From Caproiciproducens faecalis (GTDB taxonomy: Bacteria; Bacillota; Clostridia; Oscillospirales; Acutalibacteraceae), in contig NZ_JAGFNZ010000003.1 in assembly GCF_019448085.1 (NCBI RefSeq), forward strand, positions 294,738 through 358,737: 64,000 nt of DNA, in the 5' to 3' direction. Of this stretch, positions 52,073-61,644 are shown one piece after another. A model generated the notes under the pieces. That model did not search any database, was not told the DNA's origin, and worked only from the letters and a program-made list of their open reading frames with translations. Position 1 is the stretch's first letter. Every line of letters begins with the position of its first letter. The position numbers and the translations under genes are program-made.

Positions 52073-53095
52073 ATGAAAATCACAAGTAAAAAACTGCTGG
52101 CAGGTGTGCTGGCCGGGGCGATGATCGTCTCCGCCGCTTCCGGGTGCCAGAAGTCGGACGGAGCATCCGCCGACAAAAAAGAAGAAGCAAAGTTCCCGAC
52201 CAAGGCCATCACACTGGTCGTACCGGTTGAGGCGGGAGGCAGCTCCGATGCAATCGCAAGACTGATGAGCAATTATTCCGATAAATATTTCGGAAAACCC
52301 ATGGTGATCGTAAACCAGCCGGGCGGAGCGTCCACGCTGGCAACCGCAGAAACAGCCAAAGCGAAGCCGGACGGATACACCGTGGTGTTTTCTCCGGTAG
52401 GCGCTGTTTGCGTTCAGCCTCATTACGGACAGATCCAGTATACATACTCCGATTTGAAGCCGGTCGCACAGGTTTCTGAAGAAGCGATCGTTCTGGTAAC
52501 GAAGAAGGGCAAGTATAAAGATCTGAAGGATTTGATTCAGCAGGGCAAAGACGCCCCGGGCAGCATTAAACACGCGAATTCCTCTATTGGCGGCCCGGTT
52601 CACCTCGTAATGGAGAAGCTGTTCAGCGACGCCGGCGTTAAGGCGGAAGCGATTGGCTACAAGGGCAATTCAGAAGTGAAAGCGGCGCTGCTCGGCGGAC
52701 ATATCAATGCCGGCGTTCTGCATCCTTCGGAGGTTCTCCCGATCCTTAAGGGCGGCGAAATCGACGCTCTGGCAGTTTCCACCTCGACCGGAAAGCGCGA
52801 CCCCGCGCTGCCCGACGTCCCGACCTTCCAGGAACTGGGATACGACATTGACTTTACGGTTTGGAAAGGCATTTTCGCTCCCAAGGATATTCCGGAAAAT
52901 GTGTCCACAACTTTGAACAAGGGCTTTGAGGGCATTCTGAATGACGCCGATTTCCAGAAAGAAATGCAAAAGATCGGACAGGGAGTCGCCTTTATGAGCC
53001 CCGACGAATTCTCTAAGAAAATTGAAAAAGAGTACAATTATTACGGAGAAGTCATTGAGAAGACCGGCATGAAAGAGAAAGTAACCGGTAAGTAA
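52073..53095 (+). CDS. tctC: TctC-type extracytoplasmic binding lipoprotein
   Basis: A 340-aa Bug-family protein. The signal peptide ends in lipobox SAASGC, so it is anchored to the membrane outer face. ITLVVPVEAGGSSDAIARLM and VNQPGGAS...ATAKAKPDGYT are typical of TctC. It delivers the sugar acid or carboxylate to TctAB. RBS GGGAGG precedes the ATG. Ends the operon; hairpin at 53112..53140. Confidence 0.95.
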   Translation: MKITSKKLLAGVLAGAMIVSAASGCQKSDGASADKKEEAKFPTKAITLVVPVEAGGSSDAIARLMSNYSDKYFGKPMVIVNQPGGASTLATAETAKAKPDGYTVVFSPVGAVCVQPHYGQIQYTYSDLKPVAQVSEEAIVLVTKKGKYKDLKDLIQQGKDAPGSIKHANSSIGGPVHLVMEKLFSDAGVKAEAIGYKGNSEVKAALLGGHINAGVLHPSEVLPILKGGEIDALAVSTSTGKRDPALPDVPTFQELGYDIDFTVWKGIFAPKDIPENVSTTLNKGFEGILNDADFQKEMQKIGQGVAFMSPDEFSKKIEKEYNYYGEVIEKTGMKEKVTGK

Positions 53096-53111
53096 GAACC
53101 GGTAAAAAACG

Positions 53112-53140
53112 CGGCGGGGAATTCTCATGATTCCCCGCCG
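53112..53140. terminator. Hairpin after tctC
   Basis: 11-bp stem CGGCGGGGAAT / ATTCCCCGCCG, 16 bp after the stop; there is no U-tract, so it may protect the mRNA 3' end. Confidence 0.6.
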
Positions 53141-53193
53141 TATGCCGGTTTGGACGTACAACAGAGCTGCAGCGCAGCGGAAAGGCTGATTTT

Positions 53194-53514
53194 ATGAAAT
53201 ATCTACTGGGGATTCTCCCGGCATATCTTCTTATTGTTGGAATACGTTACCTGATTTCGCCCCCAAGCAAAAGCAGTAAAATGGCTTATCGGACACCGCT
53301 GTCCATGCAGAATGAGAAAATATGGACTTACGCACAGCTCCTGTACGGCAAAAGACTGCTTTTGGGAGCGGCCATGATGGTGCCGATTGTCATGATCGGA
53401 TTTTCGATCGCCTGTAACCTGATACAGTTTCTTCTGCTTATGGTTTTTGAGATTATTATTTCCTTCGTAATGGCTGTATCCGTCCAAAAGACTCTGGCGC
53501 AAACACTGCAATAA
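53194..53514 (+). CDS. SdpI-family-like small membrane protein
   Basis: A 106-aa protein with an N-terminal membrane helix, the motif YRTPLSMQNEKIWTYAQLLYGK (SdpI family: YRTxxS...N...W..A), and two more helices. SdpI homologues are immunity or signal proteins in the membrane; here no toxin gene is adjacent. Follows the tctC hairpin with its own unclear promoter. Terminator at 53531..53562. Confidence 0.65.
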   Translation: MKYLLGILPAYLLIVGIRYLISPPSKSSKMAYRTPLSMQNEKIWTYAQLLYGKRLLLGAAMMVPIVMIGFSIACNLIQFLLLMVFEIIISFVMAVSVQKTLAQTLQ

Positions 53515-53530
53515 TGAATGATTCGCAGAT

Positions 53531-53562
53531 AAAAAAACTGCCGGTTTTTCCGGCAGTTTTTT
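53531..53562. terminator. Bidirectional terminator
   Basis: Stem AAAACTGCCGG / CCGGCAGTTTT, loop TTTTT, with A and T tails; separates the convergent SdpI-like and MFS genes. Confidence 0.9.
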
Positions 53563-53637
53563 GCTTTTATAAAGATATTTAAAAAGAGTCTGGGGCATGG
53601 TTTTCTTAAAAATCACCGGATAAAATCGTTTCAATAA

Positions 53638-54855
53638 TTACTGGGAAGATGATTTGTTTGATGCGAATTCTTTTATTTCCACCCTCTCAATAGCATACAG
53701 TCCTAATATAAACCCGAGTGCTGCGGCAATCAATCCAGCAAAAAGCATTTTGTCCACACCGAACCCATCTAAGAGCCACCCGCCGATAAGACTTGCAGCC
53801 ACACCGCCAAGAGTAATCGCGCTTGTCATAAAAGCCTGTCCTTTCGCTAAGTCATCTTTTTTAATGATTTCGTTCACATAATAGATGGAAGCCGGAATAA
53901 ACAGCGCGTATGAACTAAACTGAAAAAGCTGTGCGGCATATAACATCCATACATTGGTGGCTAACATTGTGATTACGGTCTTAATCACAAAAAAGAACAG
54001 GGAGAATTTCAGAATTGAGCTGCAGCGAATTTTTTTTACGCAAAAACAAAATAAAATCATAGCCGGCAATTCAATCGCTGCGGCAATTCCAGTAGCGATC
54101 CCCATTTCCTTTGCGGTACCGCCGACATTTTCAGTAATCTGTATCAGGTAATTGCTGATGATGGAGTGCGAACAAAACGTAAGGGATACTGTTGCCAGAA
54201 AAGCGCAATATTTTTTGTTGTGTAAAAAAAATGAGAATGAATGATTCATATGGGTATTTTCTGTTTCTTTTGCAGTTTCAACACTTTCCGAATGTGTGAT
54301 AGCACTCTCAGCAAGCGGAAATTGTTTGTTTGTAAAAGTATAAATGACGATTCCAAGCGCTATGTACAACCCGACGGAAATCACCGAAAGGAAATCCGCG
54401 CCCAGGTTTTCTACAAGAACACCCAACAAAACCGAACATACCGCATATGCCATAGAACCCATTCCTCTCGCAAGGCCAAAGTTCATTGAAATCCCTTTAT
54501 TAATTAGCTGCATCCCCAGAGAATTGACCAAAGGCTGCAGTGTGAAAAGAACAATCAGTTGGAGGATGAACAACGCCGCAAGTACAAGAAAACAGCTTGA
54601 CAGAAAGCACAGGCTTACCGCAAGTACGCCCGCTGCTCCTACAAGGATTAAAATCAAATCCTTCATGGATATTTTCCGGGTGTCGGCAAACGCCGCTACT
54701 GCAGGCTGAAGAAATACAGCAAAAATATTAGCGATTGCCAGGACTAAGCCAATTTGGCTGTTTTTAAAATGCTTAGACAATAGGAATACCGCGGCAAAAC
54801 TGGCGCTGCTGCAGTATACCGACCAATAAAAGCTGTGGACACCCGCATACTTCAT
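53638..54855 (-). CDS. MFS transporter
   Basis: A 405-aa protein with 12 predicted membrane segments in two bundles joined by a polar loop (residues ~188-210). LARGMGSMAYAVCSVLLG and AKGQAFMTSAITLGGVAASLIGGWLLDGFG fit the MFS_1-like/LacY-type (PP-family) group. The substrate is unknown. No good ribosome site precedes the ATG at 54855. Confidence 0.8.
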   Translation of the reverse strand: MKYAGVHSFYWSVYCSSASFAAVFLLSKHFKNSQIGLVLAIANIFAVFLQPAVAAFADTRKISMKDLILILVGAAGVLAVSLCFLSSCFLVLAALFILQLIVLFTLQPLVNSLGMQLINKGISMNFGLARGMGSMAYAVCSVLLGVLVENLGADFLSVISVGLYIALGIVIYTFTNKQFPLAESAITHSESVETAKETENTHMNHSFSFFLHNKKYCAFLATVSLTFCSHSIISNYLIQITENVGGTAKEMGIATGIAAAIELPAMILFCFCVKKIRCSSILKFSLFFFVIKTVITMLATNVWMLYAAQLFQFSSYALFIPASIYYVNEIIKKDDLAKGQAFMTSAITLGGVAASLIGGWLLDGFGVDKMLFAGLIAAALGFILGLYAIERVEIKEFASNKSSSQ

Positions 54856-54934
54856 TGTATATTTTAGATTAATATCGATATTAATTTCACCTGTCTTTCA
54901 TTCTGCGCCTGTCCGGATTGAAACATAGCTTGTA

Positions 54935-54960
54935 GAGGTCACCTATCAGGTGGCCTTTTG
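54935..54960 (+). terminator. Terminator-like hairpin before apbE
   Basis: AGGTCACCT / AGGTGGCCT with loop ATC and TTTTG. No plus-strand gene lies directly upstream, so it may be a leftover of a lost gene or a leader hairpin. Confidence 0.35.
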
Positions 54961-55081
54961 CTTCGTTCATCGTATATTAATCATAAATACACAGAACCTT
55001 TCTGCTTTTTTCACTGCGCTTTCACCTTGAAATGTTATTTTTATCTTGCTGGAACTATAAAAGATGAAGGTAACAGGTGTT

Positions 55082-56029
55082 ATGATGCTAAAAAAAGCAA
55101 GGATGGACAAGGCGATTGATAAAGTTTTCTTTGCGCTCGGAACCATCAATTATATTAAGATATTTGATTTTGCAAAAGAAGATGCGATTGAAAAAGCAAT
55201 CGACAGAGTAACCGAAATTGATAATAGAATGTCTGCGTTTAAAACAGAAAGTGATCTTTCAAAACTAAGCAGAAATTCAGGGGAAAGGTTTCAGAATATA
55301 CACAAAGACACTTTTCAATTGATTCGAAAAGCTGTTGAATTCAGTGATCTTTCAAACGGTGCATTTGATATTACCATACGTCCGTTAGTCGAACTTTGGG
55401 GAATCAATAAAAAAGGAAGCTTTGTTCCTTCTGAAATCGAAATACAGGAAGCTCTTCGTTTAGTCGATTATCAGGATATTCAGCTGGATTCTGAATCGTT
55501 GAGCGCAGCGTTGAAAAATCAGGGGCAGGCTCTGGACCTGGGGGGAATCGCCAAAGGGTACGCTGCGGATGAAGTCAAGCGGATTCTGGTTGAAAATGGA
55601 ATTCAAAGCGCCATGGTTAATCTGGGGGGCAATGTAATTACGATTGGCAGCCGTCCGGATGGGCAGCCATGGCAGGTCGGAATTCAAAACCCAATTGCAC
55701 CCACGGGTAATTATCTTGGCGTTTTATCCATTACAGATAAAACGGTTGTTACCTCGGGCAGCAATGAACGCTTTTTTATAAAAGACGGGATACACTATCA
55801 CCATATTTTGGATCCTCGTACTGGGAAACCCGTGCAGAACTCTTTGCTCAGCGTGACGGCGGTCTGCACATGTTCAACGGATGCGGATGCCCTTACCACG
55901 GCGCTGTTTATACTGGGCCCCGAAAAAAGTATGCCGCTTTTACAGAAATTCAGGGCAGAAGCTATCTTTGTAACAGATGACCTAACAGTAACAGTAACGA
56001 ACGGGTTAATCCGCCATTTCAAAATTTGA
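55082..56029 (+). CDS. apbE: ApbE-family FAD:protein FMN transferase
   Basis: About 315 aa; the start is uncertain among ATGs at 55064, 55082 and 55085. Family motifs: MSAFKTESDLSKLS, NGAFDITIRPLVELWG, ALDLGGIAKGYAADEVK, MVNLGGNVITIG and YHHILDPRTGKPV. It attaches FMN to a Thr/Ser of target proteins; the next gene encodes a suitable target. Unlike many ApbE proteins it has no signal peptide or lipobox. Confidence 0.9.
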   Translation: MMLKKARMDKAIDKVFFALGTINYIKIFDFAKEDAIEKAIDRVTEIDNRMSAFKTESDLSKLSRNSGERFQNIHKDTFQLIRKAVEFSDLSNGAFDITIRPLVELWGINKKGSFVPSEIEIQEALRLVDYQDIQLDSESLSAALKNQGQALDLGGIAKGYAADEVKRILVENGIQSAMVNLGGNVITIGSRPDGQPWQVGIQNPIAPTGNYLGVLSITDKTVVTSGSNERFFIKDGIHYHHILDPRTGKPVQNSLLSVTAVCTCSTDADALTTALFILGPEKSMPLLQKFRAEAIFVTDDLTVTVTNGLIRHFKI

Positions 56030-56053
56030 ATGAATATATGAGGACTTAACATT

Positions 56054-57253
56054 ATGAAAACAAAAAGAAAACTTTCCATTTTACAACTTTCAAGGCTCTT
56101 ACTGCAAATTGTTTTGTTCGTTTTTTTACCTGCGCTGTATATTAGCACTTTGGACGGAGTCAAACAAATTTATCTGGCTTTCATTCACCGGAGCATCAGT
56201 GCCAATGTGATCCCCCAGTTAATTGAAGTCATCGCGATTATTCCCATTACAATTTTATTAGGACGCTTTTTCTGCGGATGGATGTGTGCTTTCGGTTCTT
56301 TTAGTGATTTTATTTATCGAATTTCCCAAAGGGTATTTAAGAAAAAATTTAAACTAAGTGAACAGGCCGACGCGTGGATGAAGATTATAAAATATATCGT
56401 GCTTGCAATACTGGTCGTTGATGTATGGACTCTTGAAATCACTGCGTTTCGTACGGCAAGTCCATGGGATGTGTTTGGAATGCTTGTAACCGTAGGCAAG
56501 GTTCCGGATTTTCCTTATGTACTTACTAATCTTACGGTTGGATTTGCGGCTTTTATTGCAATAATCGTTGCCTCCGCCTTAATTGAACGGTTCTTTTGCC
56601 GCTATCTATGTCCTTTGGGCGCAATCTTTTCCTTGGTTTCCAAACTAAGAGTTGCAAAAATAAAAAAGCCTTCCAATCAATGCGGAGCCTGCAGAATGTG
56701 TACCAACAGTTGCGCGATGGGAATCCCTCTTTATAAAATGGATGTTGTCAGCAGCGGAGAATGTATCAACTGCATGAAGTGTATTACTTCCTGTCCGCGC
56801 GGCAACGCGGATTTTGCGATTGCAAAAAAAGATATCCGTCCACTGATGGCAGGTGTTGCCACGGTTGCCACCATGACGGGTATTTATTACACTGGGGATT
56901 TCACTGTGAACGCAGCTGAAATCACCACTGGAAACACAACCACAGTCAGCCAAACAAGTCCTTCCGCAACGGAAAATCAGCTATATAAAGACGGTACTTA
57001 TCAAGGCTCCGGTACAGGCTTCAGAGGCGCGACAACCACTGTTTCGGTTGTCGTATTGGATGGCAAAATTGACACAATTAATTTAGATTCTTCCGGAGAT
57101 GACAGGAAGTTTCTTAACCGTGCTTATTCAACGGTTTCACAAGAGATTATCAGCAGCCAGTCAACCGATGTTGACGCGGTTTCGGGTGCCACATTCAGCA
57201 GCAACGGCATCATGCGGGCGGTTGCCGATGCATTAAGCAATGCAGCTGTATAA
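56054..57253 (+). CDS. NapH/NosR-like membrane ferredoxin with FMN-binding domain
   Basis: A 399-aa protein. The N-terminal half has ~5 membrane helices with CGWMC (~residue 75) and CRYLCPLGA (~180). Two 4Fe-4S motifs follow, CGACRMCTNSC and CINCMKCITSCP (~215-250), then another helix. A C-terminal FMN-binding domain carries the flavinylation motif SGATFSSNGI (~382). It is likely to pass electrons from the cytoplasm or quinone pool to an outward-facing, covalently bound FMN installed by the ApbE encoded 24 bp upstream. Final acceptor unknown. Confidence 0.85.
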   Translation: MKTKRKLSILQLSRLLLQIVLFVFLPALYISTLDGVKQIYLAFIHRSISANVIPQLIEVIAIIPITILLGRFFCGWMCAFGSFSDFIYRISQRVFKKKFKLSEQADAWMKIIKYIVLAILVVDVWTLEITAFRTASPWDVFGMLVTVGKVPDFPYVLTNLTVGFAAFIAIIVASALIERFFCRYLCPLGAIFSLVSKLRVAKIKKPSNQCGACRMCTNSCAMGIPLYKMDVVSSGECINCMKCITSCPRGNADFAIAKKDIRPLMAGVATVATMTGIYYTGDFTVNAAEITTGNTTTVSQTSPSATENQLYKDGTYQGSGTGFRGATTTVSVVVLDGKIDTINLDSSGDDRKFLNRAYSTVSQEIISSQSTDVDAVSGATFSSNGIMRAVADALSNAAV

Positions 57254-57460
57254 GTTGAATTGATATAGAATGATAGAACATAGATACTGTAAGATCTGAA
57301 TAAGCGATCGATAGGGTCGTTGAATAGCTGAAAACAGGTAGTAGTTTGTAAATGCCTGAAAATAAGTATAGCAAAGCGAAACATCGATATCAATACATGT
57401 TTTGTTTTTTACTCTGTCTAAACTGGGGGCAACAGATCATGATCCGGCTGCTCGTTTTGT

Positions 57461-58354
57461 TTAAGATGCATGTATTTTCCGATACTCGGACGGGGAGCAG
57501 TTCATGTATTTTTTGAAATTCTCAGAATAGTAACTTGCGCCGGAAAAGCCGACTTTTTCCGAAATTTCGGTGATGTTGCAGTCCCCGCTCAAGAGAAGCG
57601 GAATACTCTTTTCAATACGGTATTTTATAAGGTACTCAAAAGGGGTTTGCCGCATGGTCTTTTTGAAAAAGTGACAGTACCTGCTTTTGCTGATGTTGCA
57701 GGATGCCGCCAGACTGTCCAGCGTCAGCTTTTCCTGGTAATGACTGTGCAGATAATCCAGCGTCTGCTTTAAATACAGGATGTCTTTCGATCCCGCCATG
57801 TCTTTTTCCGAAAGGAGGCCCTGCAGCTCCCCGTACAGCAGCACCCACATTTTGCACAGCCTGATCTTAATTTCCAGCTCCCGGCAGTTTTCGTTTTGCA
57901 GGTCAACCCTGCCGATTTCACGGATGAGCCGAATGATCCGGTTCTGCGGCCCAATTCCCGGGTTCAGGTAAAAGGAAGAACAGTTCCTTGACTGTAGAAC
58001 CGGACGCACATAAGCGCTTTCAACCGTACTGTTTTCATGCCCGAAAATTAGGACGGGGTTAAAGGTAACCACCAGATACGAACAATCCTGTCCGTCGTAC
58101 GATTTCGCGGTGTGCAGAACGTTTGCGTTGACAAACATTCCGTCTCCCTTTGTCAGGCGGTAAACGGTATCATTTGCCTGATACTCCATTGCTCCCTCCA
58201 AAACGGCGGTAAACTCCAGTTCAGGGTGCCAGTGGATCTCAAAACTCGCATGCTCGTATTCCGAAAGAATCTCATGACTCAGAAAAAACGGGAAGCCATA
58301 ATCCCCGTGCGGCGACTCTTCCGACAGGTTTTTCCGCAGGAGCAATCGTTTCAT
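57461..58354 (-). CDS. AraC-family regulator
   Basis: A 297-aa regulator. The N-terminal cupin (residues ~30-110) has HWHPELEF and YQANDTVYRLTKGDGMFVNANVLH. The C-terminal double helix-turn-helix has LDSLAASCNISKSRYCHFFKKTMRQTPFEYLIKYRIEKSI and ITEISEKVGFSGASYYSENFKKYMNCSPSEYR. GGAGGG precedes the ATG. The target is not clear; it is convergent with the redox pair and divergent from the unknown gene at 58499. Confidence 0.9.
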   Translation of the reverse strand: MKRLLLRKNLSEESPHGDYGFPFFLSHEILSEYEHASFEIHWHPELEFTAVLEGAMEYQANDTVYRLTKGDGMFVNANVLHTAKSYDGQDCSYLVVTFNPVLIFGHENSTVESAYVRPVLQSRNCSSFYLNPGIGPQNRIIRLIREIGRVDLQNENCRELEIKIRLCKMWVLLYGELQGLLSEKDMAGSKDILYLKQTLDYLHSHYQEKLTLDSLAASCNISKSRYCHFFKKTMRQTPFEYLIKYRIEKSIPLLLSGDCNITEISEKVGFSGASYYSENFKKYMNCSPSEYRKIHAS

Positions 58355-58498
58355 AGATCAGCCCTCCAAATTGCAATATTGTTATAGAAATGGGCAAAAT
58401 TCCGATAGCAAACAGAAATTATAACTATTATACTGGTTATAAAGAAACGCTTCAAGAGTTTTTTTGTGAAGGATACGGAATGGGAGGGGGATTTGAGC

Positions 58499-59098
58499 AT
58501 GACCGGTTTTGGCTGGGACTGTACTTGCGGCGGGGATTACAGCAGACGAGCGGCGCGGGGGCGCTCTTTGCCCCATCTGTTTAAGGACTGTACCTACGAC
58601 GGAAGAGGTGCCGGCGCCGCTGCTCCGGAGGTTGCGGCGCTGCGCGTGTTTAATCCGGAATATCGGATTCTGAAAGCCCGGGAACGGATTCAGGGCATCT
58701 TTCCGTGTGAGGAGAAAGACTTGAACGGGATGATGAAAAACTTTCTGTCCGCGGCAAACGGAAGCTCTTCTTACAGCGTACCCATTGAGTTGGTTTTTGA
58801 CCGCCTGAAAGAATGCGAAGAACCGGAAAGCGGGGACTTGGTCCCCCTGACACTGATTGCCTGCAAAATGCAGTCGGGGCGTGTTTTTTGCAGTGTGGAG
58901 CGGCTCTCTTACAGCGGCAGCGATTGCGCGGCGGCAAAACATGCGCTTCGCCGGGCATTGTATACGGAGTGCCCGGAGAATTTAATTCGAAAATTCCGGG
59001 AACAGGGGTACCAGTCCAGCGCGGTTTTGGGGAAAGGGGATTTTACCCGGCAGCTGAGAAAGGTTTTCGGTGAGCAGTTCGGCTTTGCAGTCATATAG
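58499..59098 (+). CDS. Hypothetical protein (199 aa)
   Basis: The ATG at 58499 has GGAGGGGG 8 nt upstream; a GTG at 58466 is an alternative. The protein is soluble, Cys-containing (WDCTCGGDYSRR) and Arg-rich at the N-terminus, with a mixed alpha/beta remainder (FCSVERLSYSGSDCAAAKHALRRALYTECPENLI). I do not recognise it. It is monocistronic and ends at a strong terminator (59117..59147). Confidence 0.55.
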   Translation: MTGFGWDCTCGGDYSRRAARGRSLPHLFKDCTYDGRGAGAAAPEVAALRVFNPEYRILKARERIQGIFPCEEKDLNGMMKNFLSAANGSSSYSVPIELVFDRLKECEEPESGDLVPLTLIACKMQSGRVFCSVERLSYSGSDCAAAKHALRRALYTECPENLIRKFREQGYQSSAVLGKGDFTRQLRKVFGEQFGFAVI

Positions 59099-59116
59099 GG
59101 CATAACAGCGTTCCGG

Positions 59117-59147
59117 CACTCAGGCTTTTTGCCTGAGTATTTTTTAT
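59117..59147 (+). terminator. Terminator
   Basis: Stem ACTCAGGC / GCCTGAGT, loop TTTTT, then ATTTTTTATT. Confidence 0.85.
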
Positions 59148-59208
59148 TGCCGTCCGGTAAAATCGCATAATTTCAGGGAATTAACAGGCCCTTTACGGAT
59201 TTCCTTCC

Positions 59209-59237
59209 TTGACAGCCGTCAGAACTGCGATTATACT
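59209..59237 (+). promoter_or_regulatory. Sigma-A promoter of the tetR gene
   Basis: TTGACA (59209..59214), 17-bp spacer, TATACT (59232..59237). Confidence 0.85.
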
Positions 59238-59242
59238 TGTAC

Positions 59243-59255
59243 TGACTAAAAGTCA
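59243..59255. promoter_or_regulatory. TetR-type operator candidate
   Basis: TGACT-AAA-AGTCA dyad directly downstream of the -10 box of the tetR promoter, in the place expected for autorepression. Confidence 0.6.
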
Positions 59256-59296
59256 TTTTATGTTTTGCTATTATAAAAGGAATGGGATGACGGAAA

Positions 59297-59893
59297 TTGA
59301 AGACGACAAAAATACTGGAGAATAAAAAACTCAAAATGACCAAGCTGTACGACGCCGCTTACGAGCTGTTTACCTCCAAGGGCGTGCACAACACGATTAT
59401 AGACGATATTGTCAAGAAGGCGGGCGTTGCAAAAGGAACGTTTTATCTGTACTGCAAGGATAAATACGATCTGGTAGACAAAATTATTTTGAAAAAGAGC
59501 GCCGCTGTGTTTGACGGAGCCATGAAAGCGGTTGCGGAAAGGCAGAAAATAAAAGAAATGGATTTTCTGCAGAGTGTCATCTTTTTTGTGGACTATTTAA
59601 TTGAATTCTTTAAACAGGATAAGAAATTGCTTTCCCTGATCTACAAAAATCTTTCTTGGGATTTATATGAAAAGGCGCTGACCTATGAAGAAATGGAGGG
59701 GGCAAAGCAGATTTTTATCCAGCACTTCATCACTGCGGGGGGTGACAGTGAAGTGGCGAAACAGCGCCTCTACATTGTTGTTTCCATGGTCGGAGCCGTG
59801 TGCTATAATTCCATTGTTTTGGGAATGCCTTACCCGATTGACAGCGTAAAAGGCGAGCTGTACCGGTCGATCAGGCAAATACTGGCTTGCTGA
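59297..59893 (+). CDS. TetR-family regulator
   Basis: A 198-aa regulator; the likely start is TTG at 59297, with GGAA-rich leader. Helix-turn-helix: LYDAAYELFTSKGVHNTIIDDIVKKAGVAKGTFYLYCKDKYDLVDKII. Ligand domain unremarkable. It lies upstream of two exported transglutaminase-like proteins but has its own promoter. Probably autoregulated through the dyad at 59243..59255. Confidence 0.9.
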   Translation: MKTTKILENKKLKMTKLYDAAYELFTSKGVHNTIIDDIVKKAGVAKGTFYLYCKDKYDLVDKIILKKSAAVFDGAMKAVAERQKIKEMDFLQSVIFFVDYLIEFFKQDKKLLSLIYKNLSWDLYEKALTYEEMEGAKQIFIQHFITAGGDSEVAKQRLYIVVSMVGAVCYNSIVLGMPYPIDSVKGELYRSIRQILAC

Positions 59894-59956
59894 CAGCGCG
59901 GGAAAAACAACTTTTCCAATATTTTCATTTTTTTTCACAAAAATATCACAAATACA

Positions 59957-59965
59957 TGGTATAAT
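59957..59965 (+). promoter_or_regulatory. Extended -10 promoter of the first transglutaminase-like gene
   Basis: TGG-TATAAT at 59957..59965, 35 bp before the start; no well-placed -35 box. Confidence 0.5.
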
Positions 59966-59999
59966 AACCCTAAAGATTTATTTGGAAGGGATTGAAAAT

Positions 60000-61535
60000 A
60001 TGAATGTTATAAAACACAGCCGCGTTCGTTCCGTTCTGGCGGGGTTTCTGGCCGCGGTCATTTTAGCGTTGCCTCTTGCCGGATGTGCGCAGACGGCCGC
60101 CGCCCCCGAATTGTCCTCCCGGACGGAATCCTCGTCAGTGCAGAGCGGCAGTTCTGCTTCCCAAATAAATCCGTCGGCAGGGTCAACGGAAGCTTCCAGT
60201 CAGAAAACGGAAGGAACAGAGTCCGCTGTTCCCTCCAGTGAGATTTCCTCCGCCGCCGCTAAAAGCGTAAAGCAGACGGCAGTCACCCCCAAAACACAAA
60301 AAAAGACGGCGGGACAGACGCTGCAGAAGGTGTCTGACGATGCGCTGGCGGACAACGGCACGCAGTTTAGCATCCCCAAAATGGCGGCCGCCGCAAAACC
60401 CGGCTACGTTTATGTTGACCAGCGGGAGGGGTACAACTTCCTGCCCGACCTTGTCAGCCGTAATGTGTATAAACAGATTTTCCAAGGCGCTTATCAAATA
60501 TCGGCGTCAACCACTTCCGAAGGGTACTACCCCATCCAGAAAATCACTGTTTCTGATTCCACCCTTTCTGAAGCGCAGCTGCGCCTGATTCTGCTTGCGT
60601 TCCTCAACGATAACCCGCAGATTTTCTGGCTTGCAAACGCATATTCTTATGCCTATGCCAACAACAACACCTACATCCAGCTCTATTCCGTCGCGTCACA
60701 GCCCAACTGCACCGCTATGATTCAGAAAATGAACCAGAAGGTGAGCGCCGTTATCAGCGCGATGCCGGCAGGGCTGAGCGAGCTTGACCGGGAATTATAT
60801 CTTTTTCATTATATAGCGCAAAATTGCACCTATAATGATGCGGCTGTTACCAACACCGGTATCTGGCAGGCGTTTTCCTCCTATGGCGTGCTGATTGACG
60901 GGACCGCTGTCTGCGAGGGTTACTCCAGAGCCATGCAGCTGCTTTCCAGTTATGCCGGGCTGCAGTGTATGCTGCTCAGCGGGCAGAGCAGCGGAGTCAA
61001 CCATATGTGGAATGTCATCAAAATCGACGGCAACTGGTATCATCTGGACACGACCTGGGGAGACAGTAACACGGAAGTATATAACTACTTCAACCTGAAT
61101 GATACGGCCATTGCGCAGTCGCGCACCATCTTCCCGAGTGCTTCCACTTTGACGGAAGATCAGATAGACGGCACGGTTGACGGCGAAGCCGCAAGGTGCA
61201 ATCTGACGATTCCGGCCTGTACCGCCACGGCGGCCAATTACTTCCGGGCCAAAGCCGCAAAGGTGAGCAGCAGCTCGGAGGACAGCACCGTCCAGAACGC
61301 TCTTGCTTCCGCAATCAAAGCCAAAAGCACGTCCGTTTCTTTCTATATAGATGAAAGCGCGGATTATGACGCGGTCATTACCGGGATGACGACCGGCTCG
61401 CCTTACCAGCTGATGAAGTGTGTCAGCGCGGTAAACAGTATGCAGGGGACAGGGAACCGGATCGATACGGATAACCTGCAATATATTGGCGACAGGGTCG
61501 ACCGGGGCATTACCCTTTACCTGAAATACAAATAA
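60000..61535 (+). CDS. Transglutaminase-like lipoprotein
   Basis: A 511-aa protein. The ATG at 60000 has GGAAGGG upstream. Signal peptide with lipobox LPLAGC, then a ~100-residue Ser/Thr/Ala/Gln/Lys linker suited to spanning the cell wall. The transglutaminase-core catalytic triad is visible: Cys in GTAVCEGYS (~304), His in NHMWNVIK (~335), Asp in YHLDTTWGD (~350). These proteins are usually peptidases or crosslinkers at the surface. A ~110-residue C-terminal domain follows. The next gene is a paralog. Confidence 0.8.
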   Translation: MNVIKHSRVRSVLAGFLAAVILALPLAGCAQTAAAPELSSRTESSSVQSGSSASQINPSAGSTEASSQKTEGTESAVPSSEISSAAAKSVKQTAVTPKTQKKTAGQTLQKVSDDALADNGTQFSIPKMAAAAKPGYVYVDQREGYNFLPDLVSRNVYKQIFQGAYQISASTTSEGYYPIQKITVSDSTLSEAQLRLILLAFLNDNPQIFWLANAYSYAYANNNTYIQLYSVASQPNCTAMIQKMNQKVSAVISAMPAGLSELDRELYLFHYIAQNCTYNDAAVTNTGIWQAFSSYGVLIDGTAVCEGYSRAMQLLSSYAGLQCMLLSGQSSGVNHMWNVIKIDGNWYHLDTTWGDSNTEVYNYFNLNDTAIAQSRTIFPSASTLTEDQIDGTVDGEAARCNLTIPACTATAANYFRAKAAKVSSSSEDSTVQNALASAIKAKSTSVSFYIDESADYDAVITGMTTGSPYQLMKCVSAVNSMQGTGNRIDTDNLQYIGDRVDRGITLYLKYK

Positions 61536-61545
61536 CGAACAGTGA

Positions 61546-61576
61546 CCCGCAGGACTTTCCTGCGGGCCCTTTTTTT
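61546..61576 (+). terminator. Terminator between the two transglutaminase-like genes
   Basis: 9-bp stem CCCGCAGGA / TCCTGCGGG, 3-nt loop, then CCCTTTTTTT. Confidence 0.9.
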
Positions 61577-61581
61577 GTCAA

Positions 61582-61609
61582 TTGATTTTATTTATGGGCG
61601 TGCTATAAT
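61582..61609 (+). promoter_or_regulatory. Sigma-A promoter of the second transglutaminase-like gene
   Basis: TTGATT (61582..61587), 16-bp spacer, TATAAT (61604..61609). Confidence 0.7.
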
Positions 61610-61644
61610 AATCATACTAATTTATCCAGTATCCGGAGGAGTCC

